A stretch of 64,000 nucleotides of DNA from contig NC_052484.1 in NCBI RefSeq assembly GCF_009730915.1, positions 496,001 through 560,000 on the forward strand, given 5' to 3'. Positions 36,850-55,017 of the stretch are shown one piece after another (position 1 is the first letter of the stretch; each line of letters opens with the position of its first letter). This DNA is from Dioscorea cayenensis subsp. rotundata. Taxonomy: Eukaryota > Streptophyta > Magnoliopsida > Dioscoreales > Dioscoreaceae. The position numbers and the translations under genes are program-made. The notes below the pieces were generated by a model. That model had not been told where the DNA came from. It saw only the letters and a list, made by a program, of their open reading frames with translations, and did not search any database.

Positions 36850-38170
36850 TGTATGGTAAAATTATCTACTAAATTTTATTTGGATCTAAGGTTAAATGGA
36901 GGGTAGGGTATGAAAGGGTTAAATGGAAGGAATTAAGGGGCCGTTTGGTTCCCGGATTGGGAATGGAAAGGAATGAAGGAGTAATGAAAATGAGGAGGAG
37001 TGGAGAGGGATTGGGAATGAAGGATGTGTTTGGTTGGTGAAGGTATAAGAGAGTAGTTCATCGTGAATGTGGGAAAAGTAAAAGAAGAAAATATGGTAGA
37101 AACTGACCTTTTATAACCTCGATAGAAATAAATAACAATATATATAACATATTAAAGTATATTTGAATCAATTGTTATTTATAATTAAATTTATTTATTT
37201 ATTTCTTTTATTATTTGAAACAATTGTTATTTTAAATATTTGTTAGTATTATGATTAAATTTTTATTAATTATTATTTAATTATGATTTGTATGTGATAA
37301 CTATTTTTTAAAATATTAAATTTACTTTATTATTACAAATGGATATTTAATTTTAATAACTCATTAGATAAAATAAATATTATAAAATGATAAAATAACT
37401 TTTAACTTTTATACGCTTATGTAAATAAATATAATTATATATATAATAATTAATTTTTTAAGTGACATTAATAATTGAATGTTAAAAAATGAATGTAAAA
37501 AAAATTAAATTAAAAAAATGGTAAAATAGGATACATGGTTTCAATGCAAGGGCAAAAGTGTCATTTTATCTCCAAGGCATCATAAAGGAATGAAGAATCC
37601 TCTCAAATTTGAGGGGATTGTGATTACCAACATACATGATTTTACTCCCTTCCCCATGCCTCTCTCACTCCCATGCATGTACTAACCAAACAAAGGGTTT
37701 TCGACTCATTGATGGCTCATTCCCATTCCAAACACGCCAACCAAACACCCTACAGGGTTAGCAGGTTTTTGAATTTTTTAGACAAAAATACCCTCAATCT
37801 TTCCAAACAATTACAAAAATACACTTAATTTATTTTGGACAAAAATGCCCTCAACCTTTCCAAACAATTACAAAAATGCTTCCGAACCTTTTCCAAATAA
37901 TTTTTGAAATCATATTTATTTTTTTAAAAGTATATTTATAATATTTGTTTTTGTTAGTAGTTTATAATAATATTTAACAATCTCATTACAACATACTTGA
38001 GGATATTTTTAAGTAATATAATTATAAAAACCTTACCATCTCTTACCTTCATTCCAAACAAATGTATAACTTAAAAACTCAACTTCCCTTATTTTACCCT
38101 ACTCTACCCTCATTTATGAACCCCTCTTTCCCTCATTTGGATTGAGGGTTAGAATGTTATTAAGATGAGA
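36850..38170. mobile_element. Probable nested MITE-like elements
   Basis: An inner element of about 815 bp runs from GGGGCCGTTTGGTTCCCGG (36938) to a right end near 37752 reading AACCAAACACCCT; the ends are partly inverted copies (GTTTGGTT core) and both continue with GGAATGGGAATG-type sequence. Outside it, 36880-36930 (AAATGGAGGGTAGGGTATG) and 38085-38150 (complement AAATGAGGGTAGAGTAGGG) are also inverted relative to one another, suggesting an older element that received the inner one. A ~60-bp tandem duplication lies at about 37779-37880. Target duplications are not clear and superfamily is not assigned. Confidence 0.45.
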
Positions 38171-39322
38171 TAATATATAATAATGTTTGAGTATATTTCC
38201 CTCATTTTGAAACCATATGATACCAAGTGAGGCATCAGAGTCTCAGAACCTGATTATCCTGCCGTTGCCACTCAATTATTTATTAATAAAGCAGTCCAAA
38301 CAAACTTTTGATCTAATTTTTTTAGTATGATGAATGACAAAAAATTTCCTTCTCATATCAAATCAAAAAAATATATATAATAATAATAATAAATAAATAA
38401 ATAAAACTAAGTGCAAATCTATCTATTTGGTCAATGATCCCTATTCAATTATATCTTTTTTGCTTGTCATTTCCATTGTATCTCAAGGTTACTAAGTCCA
38501 GTTCCGCACTCTTTCACGTTTATCAGCCTTGCATTCACGGAAGCTTCGCCGAAGCTTCGTATCTCTAATAAATTTAGTGATAGCATTGTTTTAGCATGTC
38601 TTTTAAAATCTTTCATTCTCAAAATCTGTAACCATTTTGACTTTGAACTTGTCGTTAGATGATGCCATCATCTGTTTATGAAAGAAAAGAAGAAATTAGG
38701 AAATTGTCATTACCTTCAATCGCATGATTTCAAGATTACTTACATGATGGGTTTTTAACTGCTATCTTTGGTCTCATGAATGTAAAAACATCACCACGCT
38801 GTTACGTAGTAATTTGAAAAATATCACTACGTTTGGCATCAAGACGTGCAGAATTTGAATCTGAAAAATCACATTACCAACTTATAAATATTATCAAGAA
38901 AGTTTGAGTAATTATATTACCATCAAATTTAGTGTCTATCTTGAATTACCTTGGTAATCTTGTAACTTTTTAATATTTTAACAAATTGATTACTATGACA
39001 ACTAAACACTAAGAAATGACTATTCCTGAATAAGAGTTCCCAACCAAACACTAGTTATATATATCAAATTACATCAATATTCCCAACCATATAACATTCT
39101 CACTCATATTACTACTGGTAATCTTATTACGCGATAATATATCATTACCACGAACCAAAGCAAGACCTTAATAAAAATATGTTCCAAGTTTCTACTAATG
39201 ATACTTTGAAATTTTTCTTATTATTTAATTATATTGCACCTAAAAACTAATAATTTATTACTATTATATTATTTATATATTTGACTTAGATTAAGACATA
39301 AATATGCTTTGTAGTTTGTTTA
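38171..39322. other. AT-rich intergenic DNA, probable transposon remnants
   Basis: No coding potential. Phrases rich in GTAAT/ATTAC at 38830-39150 and a terminal TGGTTCGTGGTAATG-like stretch (minus strand, about 39140-39160) look like MITE remnants, but I could not pair both ends. Confidence 0.4.
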
Positions 39323-39327
39323 TTTTA

Positions 39328-39929
39328 TGTTATGCCCATAAGTGGGGGACCCACAACCCCAAAAGACCGGTCTAGTAGGGTAGGGTTGCCCCCCACTTAT
39401 AAGCACACAATAACTCCATTTCATACACTACGCGACTAAAGGTGAATCATTACAATACCCCACCGATCAAGACATCGACGCCCCTCACTCGGGCCTCCCG
39501 TAATCTGGCACCTGGGACTGGGGCGGGACTGGGACCCACCAGGGTTTTCACCCGCTCCGCACTTAACCCGCCTCCTCGAACCCGCCTCAAACATGACGTG
39601 GACCCACACCCGGCCTCAACGAAAAGCACCATCAGTCATGCCCACGTGCGAGGACCCACAACCCCAAAAAGACCGGCCTATGGTGGGGTAGCCCCAACCC
39701 TATGGTCACGGACGGCTCAGTACGCCCACTCAACGACACTTCACTCGCACCCCGGCTGCTAAGCCCGGCCACTGGCGAACCCTTCGCTGGTCACCCCTCA
39801 CCTAATCCACACACAACACACACGCTGGGATCCACAACTCCACAGCATCGCCCTTAATAGGTGTAGGTTCTCACTTATATAGACACGCGACTCCATTTCA
39901 TACCGATGCGGACTAAAGGAATCATTACA
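39328..39929 (-). mobile_element. Complete TRIM-type LTR retrotransposon, 602 bp, with target duplication
   Basis: On the minus strand the element starts TGTAATGATTCC and its second terminal repeat also begins TGTAATGATTCACC and ends GGGCATAACA; the left edge on the plus strand is TGTTATGCCC. It is flanked by a perfect 5-bp duplication, TTTTA (39323-39327 and 39930-39934). The terminal repeats are about 110-125 bp and share CTTTAGTC, ATGAAATGGAGT and TATAAGTG phrases. The interior is only ~370 bp, GC-rich, without gag or pol. This is the structure of a terminal-repeat retrotransposon in miniature, which needs proteins from elsewhere to move. Confidence 0.8.
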
Positions 39930-39934
39930 TTTTA

Positions 39935-42916
39935 TTAGTTAAAAAAATACATATTCAAATAAAAGATAAGAGAAGATGGAAAAAGGTCAAAGTCCTACCT
40001 TGGATCATCGTGTAATAATCGATCATGAATGATAACTTCATAACTAAAAAATAAAAAATAATAAATAAATAAATAAATCACCGTGACCCTCGGATTCACG
40101 CAATTAAAGCTTGGAATTTATTTTTTCAACACTTTGCTTTAGGCCAATATAGTGATTTTTTGGTATTTAATTTTTTTAAATATGACGAAAATTAAATAAT
40201 AAAAAAAACCTAATTCCAGATATTGATAAATTCCTAATTAATTAATTAATTAATTAATTCTCTCCATTGATGGTGAGATGTTGCATGTGGCCCTAGCAAG
40301 CTTTGATGGTGAGGTTTACAACTCGCTAAAAATGATATTTTATAAATTTTTTTAATTAAAATTTATAAAAAAATATTATATTACATTTTTAATTTCAACA
40401 CACGGGGACATCAATATGGATATTTTTTTATAAATTGTCAACAAATATTTATTTATTTATTTATTTATGTTATGCTCGAGAGAGATGTTTATAATGGGTG
40501 GACCCCACTTATTTATATTTATATTTATTTTTTATTTAAAAAGGGATTGGACTCATTACTTTAAATATTTTTTTTAATTCATTTTTTTCAAATTTTATTT
40601 TTATTATCACAAATTAGTTGTTTTTTAAATTCAATGTTTTTATTTTTTTGTAAAAATTCAAATGTTAATCAAATTCAAATTTTTATTTTAAAATATTTTA
40701 AGTTATCTTTGATTTTTTTTAAAAAAAGTTTTTTAAATCAAATATTTTTTTACTAATTATTTAATACTCTAATTAAAAATTAATTTAACCTAAAATAAAT
40801 TACTTAATTTAATAAATTATTTATTGAATGTATAATATGTAATATTTTTACTATCTCCCATAAAAAACAATTATTAGTATTCATATATTTTTATTATTTT
40901 AAATATTTATTTTGAATTTTAATTTTTTAAATATATTATATAATAATTTTATTAATAATATTTAAGACTTTATTAAATAAATATGTTTTAATAAAATATA
41001 TAAATATAAATTTTTAATAAATTGGATGAAATGATTGTAGGTCCCATTTTATAGTATAAATATTATGAAAAATAGTTTAATAAGTAAGAGTTTAATGAAT
41101 TGATAAGGTGCATCTGCATCAAACTCTATGATAGTCTAACGATTAAAAATGTCCTTAGTTTCACTTCCATCTACAATCTTAATATGGCTAATTAAAAATA
41201 ATAATAATTTCTCTCAATTTTGTTAGAATTCCAAATCCTCAATTTGGAACAACATCCAATTTGGATGTAATTTCACATTCACTAAAATCCAATTAAATGA
41301 TATTTTTAAAATTAAATTATCATTTCAAATCTAGCACGTTACTTTAAGGAATGTTGTAATTTCAATTACAAAGAGTTTTAAACCCCCACTATCTGAGTGA
41401 ATTTATCATTTAATTATCCGCTAGAATAAATAAGGAATTAAATAGATTTGAACTAAATAAAGAACTTTATTAACAAAGAGAGACTTGTTCACAACACATG
41501 AAATTAAACCATGCAACAAACTACCTATAAGTGAAGCAAGGAAAACATTACCATTTATATATACTACTACTACCTCTTATTTTTATTTATTTATTATTAT
41601 TATTATTATATATTGGTTGTCATTAACAAGTGTACAAAAGCTGATCAATCAGGACAACCAATCTGCATTTTCCTGCCTCCTTTTTCCTGGTAATTATCAA
41701 GATATGTGTCCTAATCAATCAGCACAAGATCTAAGAATCAAGAACGGGAACAATAATTTTCCACAAAAAGGAAAAAGCATTCTAGACGTGATTTATACTC
41801 CACCGTACTACTAAGCTTTCTAGTCATCAACATCTTGTCTATTTGGTGCCATCTGTCAGCACGCAATGTGGACACAGGCACAAAGATTAGTAAAATCAAT
41901 TTCCACAAGAACATCAGACCAAACTATAACAAGAAAAAAAAATTTAAGAGTTGTTTATTCGCAAAGAATGAAATCGATAAAGGAGGCACCATGTTAGAAG
42001 AGCCGATTAAGAAGATCAAGTGGAGCGGAGTTCGTTTCTGCTAGGGATGTGGGGCACCATGTTTCTCCGGAGGATAGTTACTCACGGGAGATGGGTAGTT
42101 GTTGTTTTTCCTGGGCTTTGCCCCTTCTCGATCAGGGCTTTCTCAGCTTTTGCAGGGTCATTGTTGAGTTTTCTCACTTTTTGATGGGTATGATGTCTTT
42201 GTTGCTCTATCTTTGCTATTTTTAATGAATGCGTTTATCCACTTTTTCAAAAATAATCGAGAGAGAATAAAAAGAATCGATTAAGAATTGAAAAAAAAAA
42301 ATTATAGTTAGTTGGGAAGTATGAGAGAGTTAATTTATTAAAAATGAGAAGAAAAAAAATTTGTGAAATAAAATTTTTTATACCTTTAATACAAATTAAT
42401 AAGAAAAAAATATTAAATTAGATAATAATTATTTTTATAATAAATAATAAATACTTTTTAGTTATAAAATATTTTGACTATTTTTATTTTTATTTAACTA
42501 TATATTTCACTTTAATTATTATTTATTATTAAAATTATCTAAACAAGACATCCAAACAAAGTATTGCACCCAAAAATCCCTAAGAACATTTACAGTGATT
42601 TGGGGAGCAAATGATGCAATCTCAAAAGTGATAAATGTAGGAAAGGAAAACTACAGATATTTTTATTTCTTAGACATTCAAACAAGCTCTTAGAGATCAA
42701 ATTGTTACAGTACTCAGCAGAAACATAATGATCTGAACTACCGCATTAAGACCGGAAATAAATAAAAAGATGGCCTTGGGCGATTGGCAACTCTTTTATT
42801 ACATCGCTCAACGATATGAAAGACCATGCAGTCAATGCATAATTCAGAAGCACAAAAATAAAAAACTAAGAAAAATTTCATATCGAATTTGTTTTCTTCA
42901 TGCCTGTGTCAAAGAC
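39935..42916. other. AT-rich intergenic region
   Basis: Long A/T stretches and simple repeats ((ATTA)n near 40235, (TTTA)n near 40450, (ATT)n near 41590). Short open frames at 41485-42044 show no family resemblance. 42040-42255 is a LINE-like tail described separately. The stretch right of 42600 is probably the ADK 3' UTR region. Confidence 0.5.
42040..42255 (+). mobile_element. 3' end of a LINE-like retrotransposon
   Basis: A GC-richer, T-punctuated stretch ends TTAATGAATGCGTTTATCC, ACTTTTTCAAAAATAA. The same ending signature (..TAATRAATRYGNTTTATYCAC..TTTTCAAAAA) recurs at several other places in the window followed by A-rich tails. This is how the 3' ends of 5'-truncated LINEs look. No reverse transcriptase is present. 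Confidence 0.5.
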
Positions 42917-48950
<6,034 letters not shown>

Positions 48951-50017
48951 ACAAGTTGAAATAGAAAGATAAACAGTATACAGATATAGAATATGCTTGC
49001 TAGATGAAGCACAAGTACCAGAAACATTACAATTTGAAAGAACAAAAGCAAATTAAGACTTGGCTGTAGAGAAGATCAAACAATGTCTAACAAATGGGAA
49101 GTGGTTCACCATTCCATTCCTTCAAGCATTCAAAGAGAGGATCACTGAGACCTTGCCATGGCTGATAGTAGTGAACACCTTATCGAATTCTTCACCTGGT
49201 GATCGAACTTTCTCTCCGGTTAGAAGACTAGTGACGAGCTCTTCCCTCACAAACCGATACAAAGGATAAGATCGACACTCCTTAATCCTGTTGTCAGTGG
49301 CACAGTTACCGTTCTCGAAAGCGGTCCTAGCTCCTTCTGTCTCCTTTGGCAACACGGCCTTTAGCTCATCCTCAAATACTGCGATCTTCTGAAAGATGGA
49401 AGAGTTTACATCTTTCTCTTTGTCGCCATTTTTTTGAGGCGTGTTCGACTAGAACTTGCCTTAGTTTTTTTGCATCAATGGATAAATATCATCTGCAAGG
49501 GTCATCGATGTAGGCAAATACGTATTCTCTGTCGACAACTTTTAATCAATTCTTTCTCGCAGAATCTCGAGGGATGAAGCTCGCCGTTGGCACCCATGGT
49601 CAATACTCTCTTGGCAACTTGGCTCACGGTGTTCTTCACGCTTTGTTTTCGAGGTTCTCCTCAAATGCCTCAAATCAATAGCTTGGCAAAAGAGCAACCA
49701 AGAAAGTGGAAGTCATGAGCTTCAAGATCTCAAGCGCCTCTGCAGGTCTTTCTTGCAAATCAAACCCAAAAGAATTAACATCTTGGTTGTCTTTGCTCCG
49801 CACTTTCAACATGATTAGTCACCTGGATTTGCGAGATATTGAAGCTCGAGAGCGATCTGAAGCCATCGCAATTTTTCGCACCTTTAAAGCCATAATCTAA
49901 GCTCGGATTTCTTCCACCAGAAAGGTTTGACGGCAAACCATTATTGTAGAAGTCATTGACAAGTTCAGTGATTTGCGCAAACATTAGTTTACCTATCGCA
50001 GAAATGGCCAAGCGAGT

Positions 50018-50505
50018 TGTTGGGAATTGGATTCCCCATCGAAGATCGAGAGAAAAAAATAAAGTAGAAAAACAATCACAAGAAAGACAAGATTTACGTG
50101 GTTCGGCAAGATTGCCCTACGTCCCACGACCGCACTATGGTTTTATTTCAATATCCGAAGCACTCATACATCTTACAAGGGACTGCCTATATATAGAAGA
50201 AATCGAGGTATATCCGGATTAGATCTTTGAGGCATATCCGGATTAGAACTACGAGGCATATCTGGAAGAGGGTAAATCATATCTGGATCCTAACTCTATC
50301 TGGATCCTAAACTTATCTAGATCCTAAACCTATCTGGATACAAATCCTATCTGGGCACAATTTACAAGATTATCAAACTATAATCCTAACCATATACAAA
50401 TTACCCTTGTATCCTACTGCGGGCGTTCTCCCCGCACCTCCAACCTAAACCGATGCTCTCCCGCACCTCCTGGGGTATCACACAATCAGGCTCCACATAC
50501 CAACA
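50018..50505. mobile_element. Solo LTR (Copia-like) inserted in the PAL pseudogene
   Basis: Begins TGTTGGGAATTGGATTCCCC and ends CACATACCAACA, so its ends TGTTGG/CCAACA are inverted. CGAG of the PAL sequence is repeated on both sides (50013-50016 and 50508-50511), consistent with a 4-5-bp target duplication with one change. Inside are GATTTACGTGGTTCGGCAAG, a phrase common in plant Copia LTRs, a TATATATAG promoter-like box near 50190, and a run of short TATCTGGATCCTAA repeats at 50270-50350. No internal coding region remains, hence a solo LTR. Confidence 0.75.
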
Positions 50506-51948
50506 ATCGAGCAATGTCCATGGAAACACCAATAGGTGTTCCTTGGAAGTTCCCACAGTGAAGAGCCTTTTTCCTTGAAACATCAACCAAGGGGTTGTCA
50601 CTAACAGAGTTGCGATCTTGCTTTGGCTTTTGAAGAGGGTCATGCTCATTAATCTTCTTCGCCATTTTCATGTACGAACTTCCATTCAATATGTGTTCCA
50701 TGATCGCAGCGGCTTCAATTTGTCCGGGGTGATGCTTTAGCTTGTGAGTAAGATGATCGATGATACTCCAGACTTTTCCAAGCATCACTCGTCAGAAATA
50801 TCTCCTAGTTAAGATTTTATATTTCATATTTGAACTCGAACATTAATTGTATTACCTCACAAAACACTGTTGAAAGAACCTCAGCTAAGACAGCGAGGAT
50901 GTTAGCATCAAAGAGCACAATTGAAGCTAAACCAGAGCCAAGCTGCGAGTGCCATTGACAAAGAGCTAGACCTTCCTTTGGGTTCAAGTCGAAAAAGCCA
51001 CCAGTAATACCTGCCAACTTGAATGCCTCATCAGCATCAACAATCTTCCCTTCCTGGGTGATGGCCTTGCAGTTGGGACGTCCGATAAGGACACCGGCAA
51101 TGTAGGACAAAGGTATAATATCACCGGAAGCAGTGATGGTGCCCCGGAGAGGGAGGCATGGAGTGATATTGTTGTTAAGAAGGCTAGTCATAGCTTCTAA
51201 GATCTCAAAACGAACTCCCGAGTACCCTTGCATGAGAGAGTTAATCCTAACTAACATTGCTGCCCTTGTTACCGAACATGGCAATGTGTTGCTGGATTCC
51301 TTCCCGCCGGCGAAGATTTCCAGCATTTAGAAACCTGCATAAGTTGAAAAAAAAAATATTCATATGACAGATTCTTCTTTCAAAAGTTACAAGTGCGCCA
51401 TCACACGAGGTGTTAAGAAGCAAACAAGTACAGTGATTTATTAATTACAGTGACTTAACGACCCTTAGAGATTTATTAATTTGGTCCGATGCTACATAAA
51501 ACGATTAGAGTCTTACTATGTATATGCCTAGAAGAAGAAATCTTAAAAATAAAATCGAGTTATTAAAACCCCCATGCTTTACCATGCAACCCTAAAAAGA
51601 AAAAAAACGACATTCTCATAAGGGACCCGTGAATAATGAATGAATATTACTACTATAGTATTTTTTATATAGTACACTATGGGGTCTACCAATTTAACTC
51701 TGGATCTCTCCATTCATTATTTTTATAACGTTTTACTACACACATCCCTGGTTATTTTATGACAAAATTATTTGAAATGAGATTATTTTTATTTTTTAAG
51801 GCAATAATAATAATTAATAAAAATGAATACCTAATAAGCTCATTTTGAAGTGCACCACCTTGCTTGGTTCTCTGCGAGAATTAGCACCAAAATCAGTAGT
51901 AATACCATAAGTATCAGTGCCTTTATTGATGCTCTCCATCACCCAATT

Positions 51949-52332
51949 TGTAATGATTGCAAATAAACTAACCCCTTTAGTCCCACATCGGCTATGAGAT
52001 GGACCCATTGCAGTGCATATAAGTGGGGTGGGTGGGTGGGGGGCAACCTTCCCTACTAGGCCGGTCTTTTGGGGTCCGCTCTCCCCTCCACTTGTGTGCA
52101 TTACATTTGGTGCTTTCGTTGAGAGTTGATGTGGGGCACGACTCGTCAGGTTTGGTCGGGTGCGCTGGCCACAGAGGGTTCTAACCAGGCTGGCTGGTTG
52201 CGCACCGGGGTCTGAGTGAAGTGTCGTTGAGTGAAGCGTACCTGACCCGTCCATGACCATAGGGTTGGGGCTACCCCACCCTACAGGTCGGTCTTTTGGG
52301 GTCCGCTCTCTCCTCCACTTGTGTGCATTACA
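51949..52332. mobile_element. TRIM-type element inserted in exon 1 of the PAL pseudogene, 384 bp
   Basis: Ends TGTAATG ... CATTACA, exactly inverted, flanked by CAATT (51944-51948) and CAATC (52333-52337), a 5-bp target duplication with one mismatch. The uninterrupted site is visible in the sister PAL gene near 58490. A terminal-repeat end (CGGTCTTTTGGGGTCCGCTCTC through TGTGTGCATTACA) occurs twice, at about 52062-52111 and 52287-52332. The first copy is followed by TTTGGTGCTTTCGTTGAGAG, placed where a primer-binding site would be. It belongs to the same family as 39328-39929. Confidence 0.8.
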
Positions 52333-52610
52333 CAATCACTATTGGCCTTCACCCTACCCTTTGCCACCTCAGCTAGCTCCACCCTCACCGGAGCCTCCAC
52401 CTCCACCTCCGTCACCGCCACCGCTGCCACCTGAGATATCATTAGAGAAACTCCTTGAAGCTCCACTAATGGCTTCCTAAACTCCTCCACCATCTTCTTC
52501 ACTTCATCAAGGTGACTTCCTTTCAGTCCCTCCCTTGCCACCTTCCACTTCAATGGATCCTTCATGCATAACTCCTCATCCATGCTCATTTTTTCACCAT
52601 TTATTTCCAT

Positions 52611-53894
52611 AATAACAACAAAGTTCTAGAGAAGAAGAAGAAGAAGAAGTAGTTTTGTTTATGTTTTATTGTTGATATTGTTGTGTTTTATAGGTGGTGG
52701 AGGGGTTGATAGTAGATTATAGGGGAGTTGGGTGGGTCTGAGGGAGAGGAGTTTGTTAAGAGATGATATAAGCCGTTGGATCTCGGATCAAAGGTTAAGA
52801 TTTGAAGGGAGAGAGAATGACAGGATGGTTGGTGGGAAAAATTCGAAAATGTAGGGCCGTAACATGTTACATGACTGTGAGTAGAGGTTGAAACCCTGGC
52901 CCGGCCCGCTAAGAGCCTTGCGGTTCATTGACTCATAAAGCAGGTTCATTAACCCGTTAATGCACGATCTGGTTAAAGGTCGTGCACGGGATATCAATGG
53001 GACGGGGATTCATAAGGGAATATATTTCCCGGCCTCGACCCTAACTTAGCAAATTCATCCCGACCCCACCCCCGAATCTGAGTTCAAGAAAAAAGAATTT
53101 CTCTATCCTTGATTTTTTTCATCCATTAAATACATCAAATATATTATCTTTTGATAATATATATTTTATTTAATATAAATATTTCTATCATTATATATAT
53201 ATATAATATTAAAATTATATATTTGGGGATGAGAGAAGGGATTCCCAGCCTCCGACAATATGGATTTACATCCCTGCTTCATCCCCGAACCCATTCCTCA
53301 TATTTTAGCCCTGGCCCAACCCAAGACCTTTCGGGGCAGAAAATCAAGTTCCCCGTTAGGTTTGGGCCAAATTGACACCTCTAGATCGTGATGATTTCAA
53401 ACCATGGAATTGTTGGTTCAACCAACAAGATTGAATCAAGAAATAACCCATCGATTCAATTGATGTGTGGAATTGAACCTTTACCCCCAAAATTTAATTG
53501 GTGGATATTTATTTATTTATTTGTTTGTTTGTTTTTATTTTATATTTTTTTGGTAATAAAAGAACTGCTAGGTGATATTTTGGATGAAATTATTGATGAA
53601 ACATAATATTTTGGATAATTTTATGAAACTAATATTTTTATCAATATTTTATGGTTGGTTTATGCATATAATTGTTATATGCATACAGTAGAAGTATCAA
53701 GGACTAAATAATATTATTTCGGTATGTTTATAACCGAATTCTTTATTGATAATGTTATTAAGTTTCTTTTACTGATGATTCATCAACCAGTTTATTGAGA
53801 AATTTTGATAAAAAATTGATGTAAAACGAAGAAGGAAGTGATAGGTGGCCTGCTAAAGTTAAATGAGACTCTGCCATCTCAACTTTTTTTTTAA

Positions 53895-53929
<35 letters not shown>

Positions 53930-54869
53930 GCCGTATGGCGAAACAGTAGAGAAGAAATTAGGGAGAGACAAACACATAATAATGTGGAGAGAGAAAACAA
54001 CATGGTTATGTACAGTGTCCAAACCATTGTACGGAGTCATTGGATGAGATGTGAGAATGTTGGTGTTTTTATATTTTATAAAAATCACTGTTTATAATAA
54101 AATGTTCACCCACTTTATTATTCTAATGTGCACCCATGTGACAGCCATTTGATAAAGAATGAATGATGAACTGCGAATTTTCGTAGATAATAAATTTATA
54201 AATATTTCTAAATTACCAATCCTCTCTCTATATATATACATATATTTAGAATGAAATTTTTTATTATAAAATAGATAAATCACTGTTTAAAAAAGATAAA
54301 ATAAATAATAAAAATAAAAAAATAAAAAAATAAAGTATACATAACAAATTTATGTAGTTAATATAAGCAGTTGCAAATTATCATTGGAGGGAGAGAGAGA
54401 ATTTCAAAATAGATAAATTATTAGTTACTAAACTGACAATTGACAAACATATATAAAACATAGAAAAAAGAACTAAAAGACCATAGAATAATTACAATAA
54501 ATAAAAAAAAAACCACAAAATAAAAGAAAGCTAAATCACTTACTCACCATCTCAATTTTCACTACTCACCACACACAGAAAAAGTAATTCTTTGAACTCT
54601 TATAAAAAAATTACATTAAAAACATATAACTCTTTCCTTTATCAAGGCGTATAACTCATTCTCCTAACATTGGTTGAGGTGAGTAGCATGTTCACTTTAT
54701 TAAAAAAAATAATGGTATTAATACACTTTACTCTTGAATGGATCTGATTTATTTATTTTCAAAATTTTCTAAAATTTGATGTTTACTTGATCATGAGTCC
54801 AAAAAGAGGAGCAGCAACAAGGCCTAGTAGAGAGTTATTAAACCAAAGAGCTATCATAGCTCTAAATAT
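52611..54869. other. Promoter copy of the PAL pseudogene and tandem-duplication junction
   Basis: 52611-52880 and 53384-53900 match the upstream region of the intact PAL gene (58763-59040 and about 59040-59860). A transposon-like block lies between (52882-53383). After the (TA)n at 53900-53930 the sequence is AT-rich and unmatched up to the second PAL copy's 3' flank (about 54840). No gene is seen. Confidence 0.7.
52882..53383. mobile_element. hAT-like MITE in the PAL pseudogene promoter, ~500 bp
   Basis: Left end TAGAGGTTGAAACCCTGGCC and right end GGCCAAATTGACACCTCTA are imperfect inverted copies, with the TAGNGGTG..AA opening and GGCC-rich continuation also seen at 4803. It interrupts the alignment of the two PAL promoter copies. 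Flanking duplication is not convincing. Confidence 0.5.
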
Positions 54870-55017
54870 CATTTAGCATGGAAAACAAGTAGAGAAAGAA
54901 AAGTAAACAATATACAGATATAGATGCTTGCTAGATGAAGCACAAGAACCAGAAACATTACAATTTGAAAGAACAAAAGCAAATTAAGACTTGGCCGTAG
55001 AGAAGATCAAACAATGT

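Larger units (their letters stand above)
49087..52610 (-). pseudogene. PAL: Phenylalanine ammonia-lyase pseudogene, left tandem copy
   Basis: Aligns end to end with the PAL gene at 55018-58762, from the start (MEINGEKMSMDEELCMKD at 52610) to the stop-equivalent at 49087, with the same two intron positions. It is dead. A 384-bp TRIM splits exon 1 (51949-52332), a ~488-bp LTR splits the last exon (50018-50505), and 84 bases (28 codons) are missing after PKQDR (near 50612). There are also several 1-base frameshifts, for example near 51862-51872, 49429-49434 and 49465-49470. The active-site ASG motif ([14 protein letters not shown]) survives in exon 2. The flanks are duplicated too: the 3' region 48930-49086 matches 54870-55017, and the promoter region to about 53900 matches that of the other copy to about 59860. 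The promoter copy has lost the TATA-like TATTTAAA found in the good copy. Confidence 0.92.

Noticed and set aside
39442-39762. 106-codon open frame near 39.5 kb
   Set aside because: It lies in the GC-rich interior and terminal repeat of the 602-bp TRIM and encodes no gag or pol motif.
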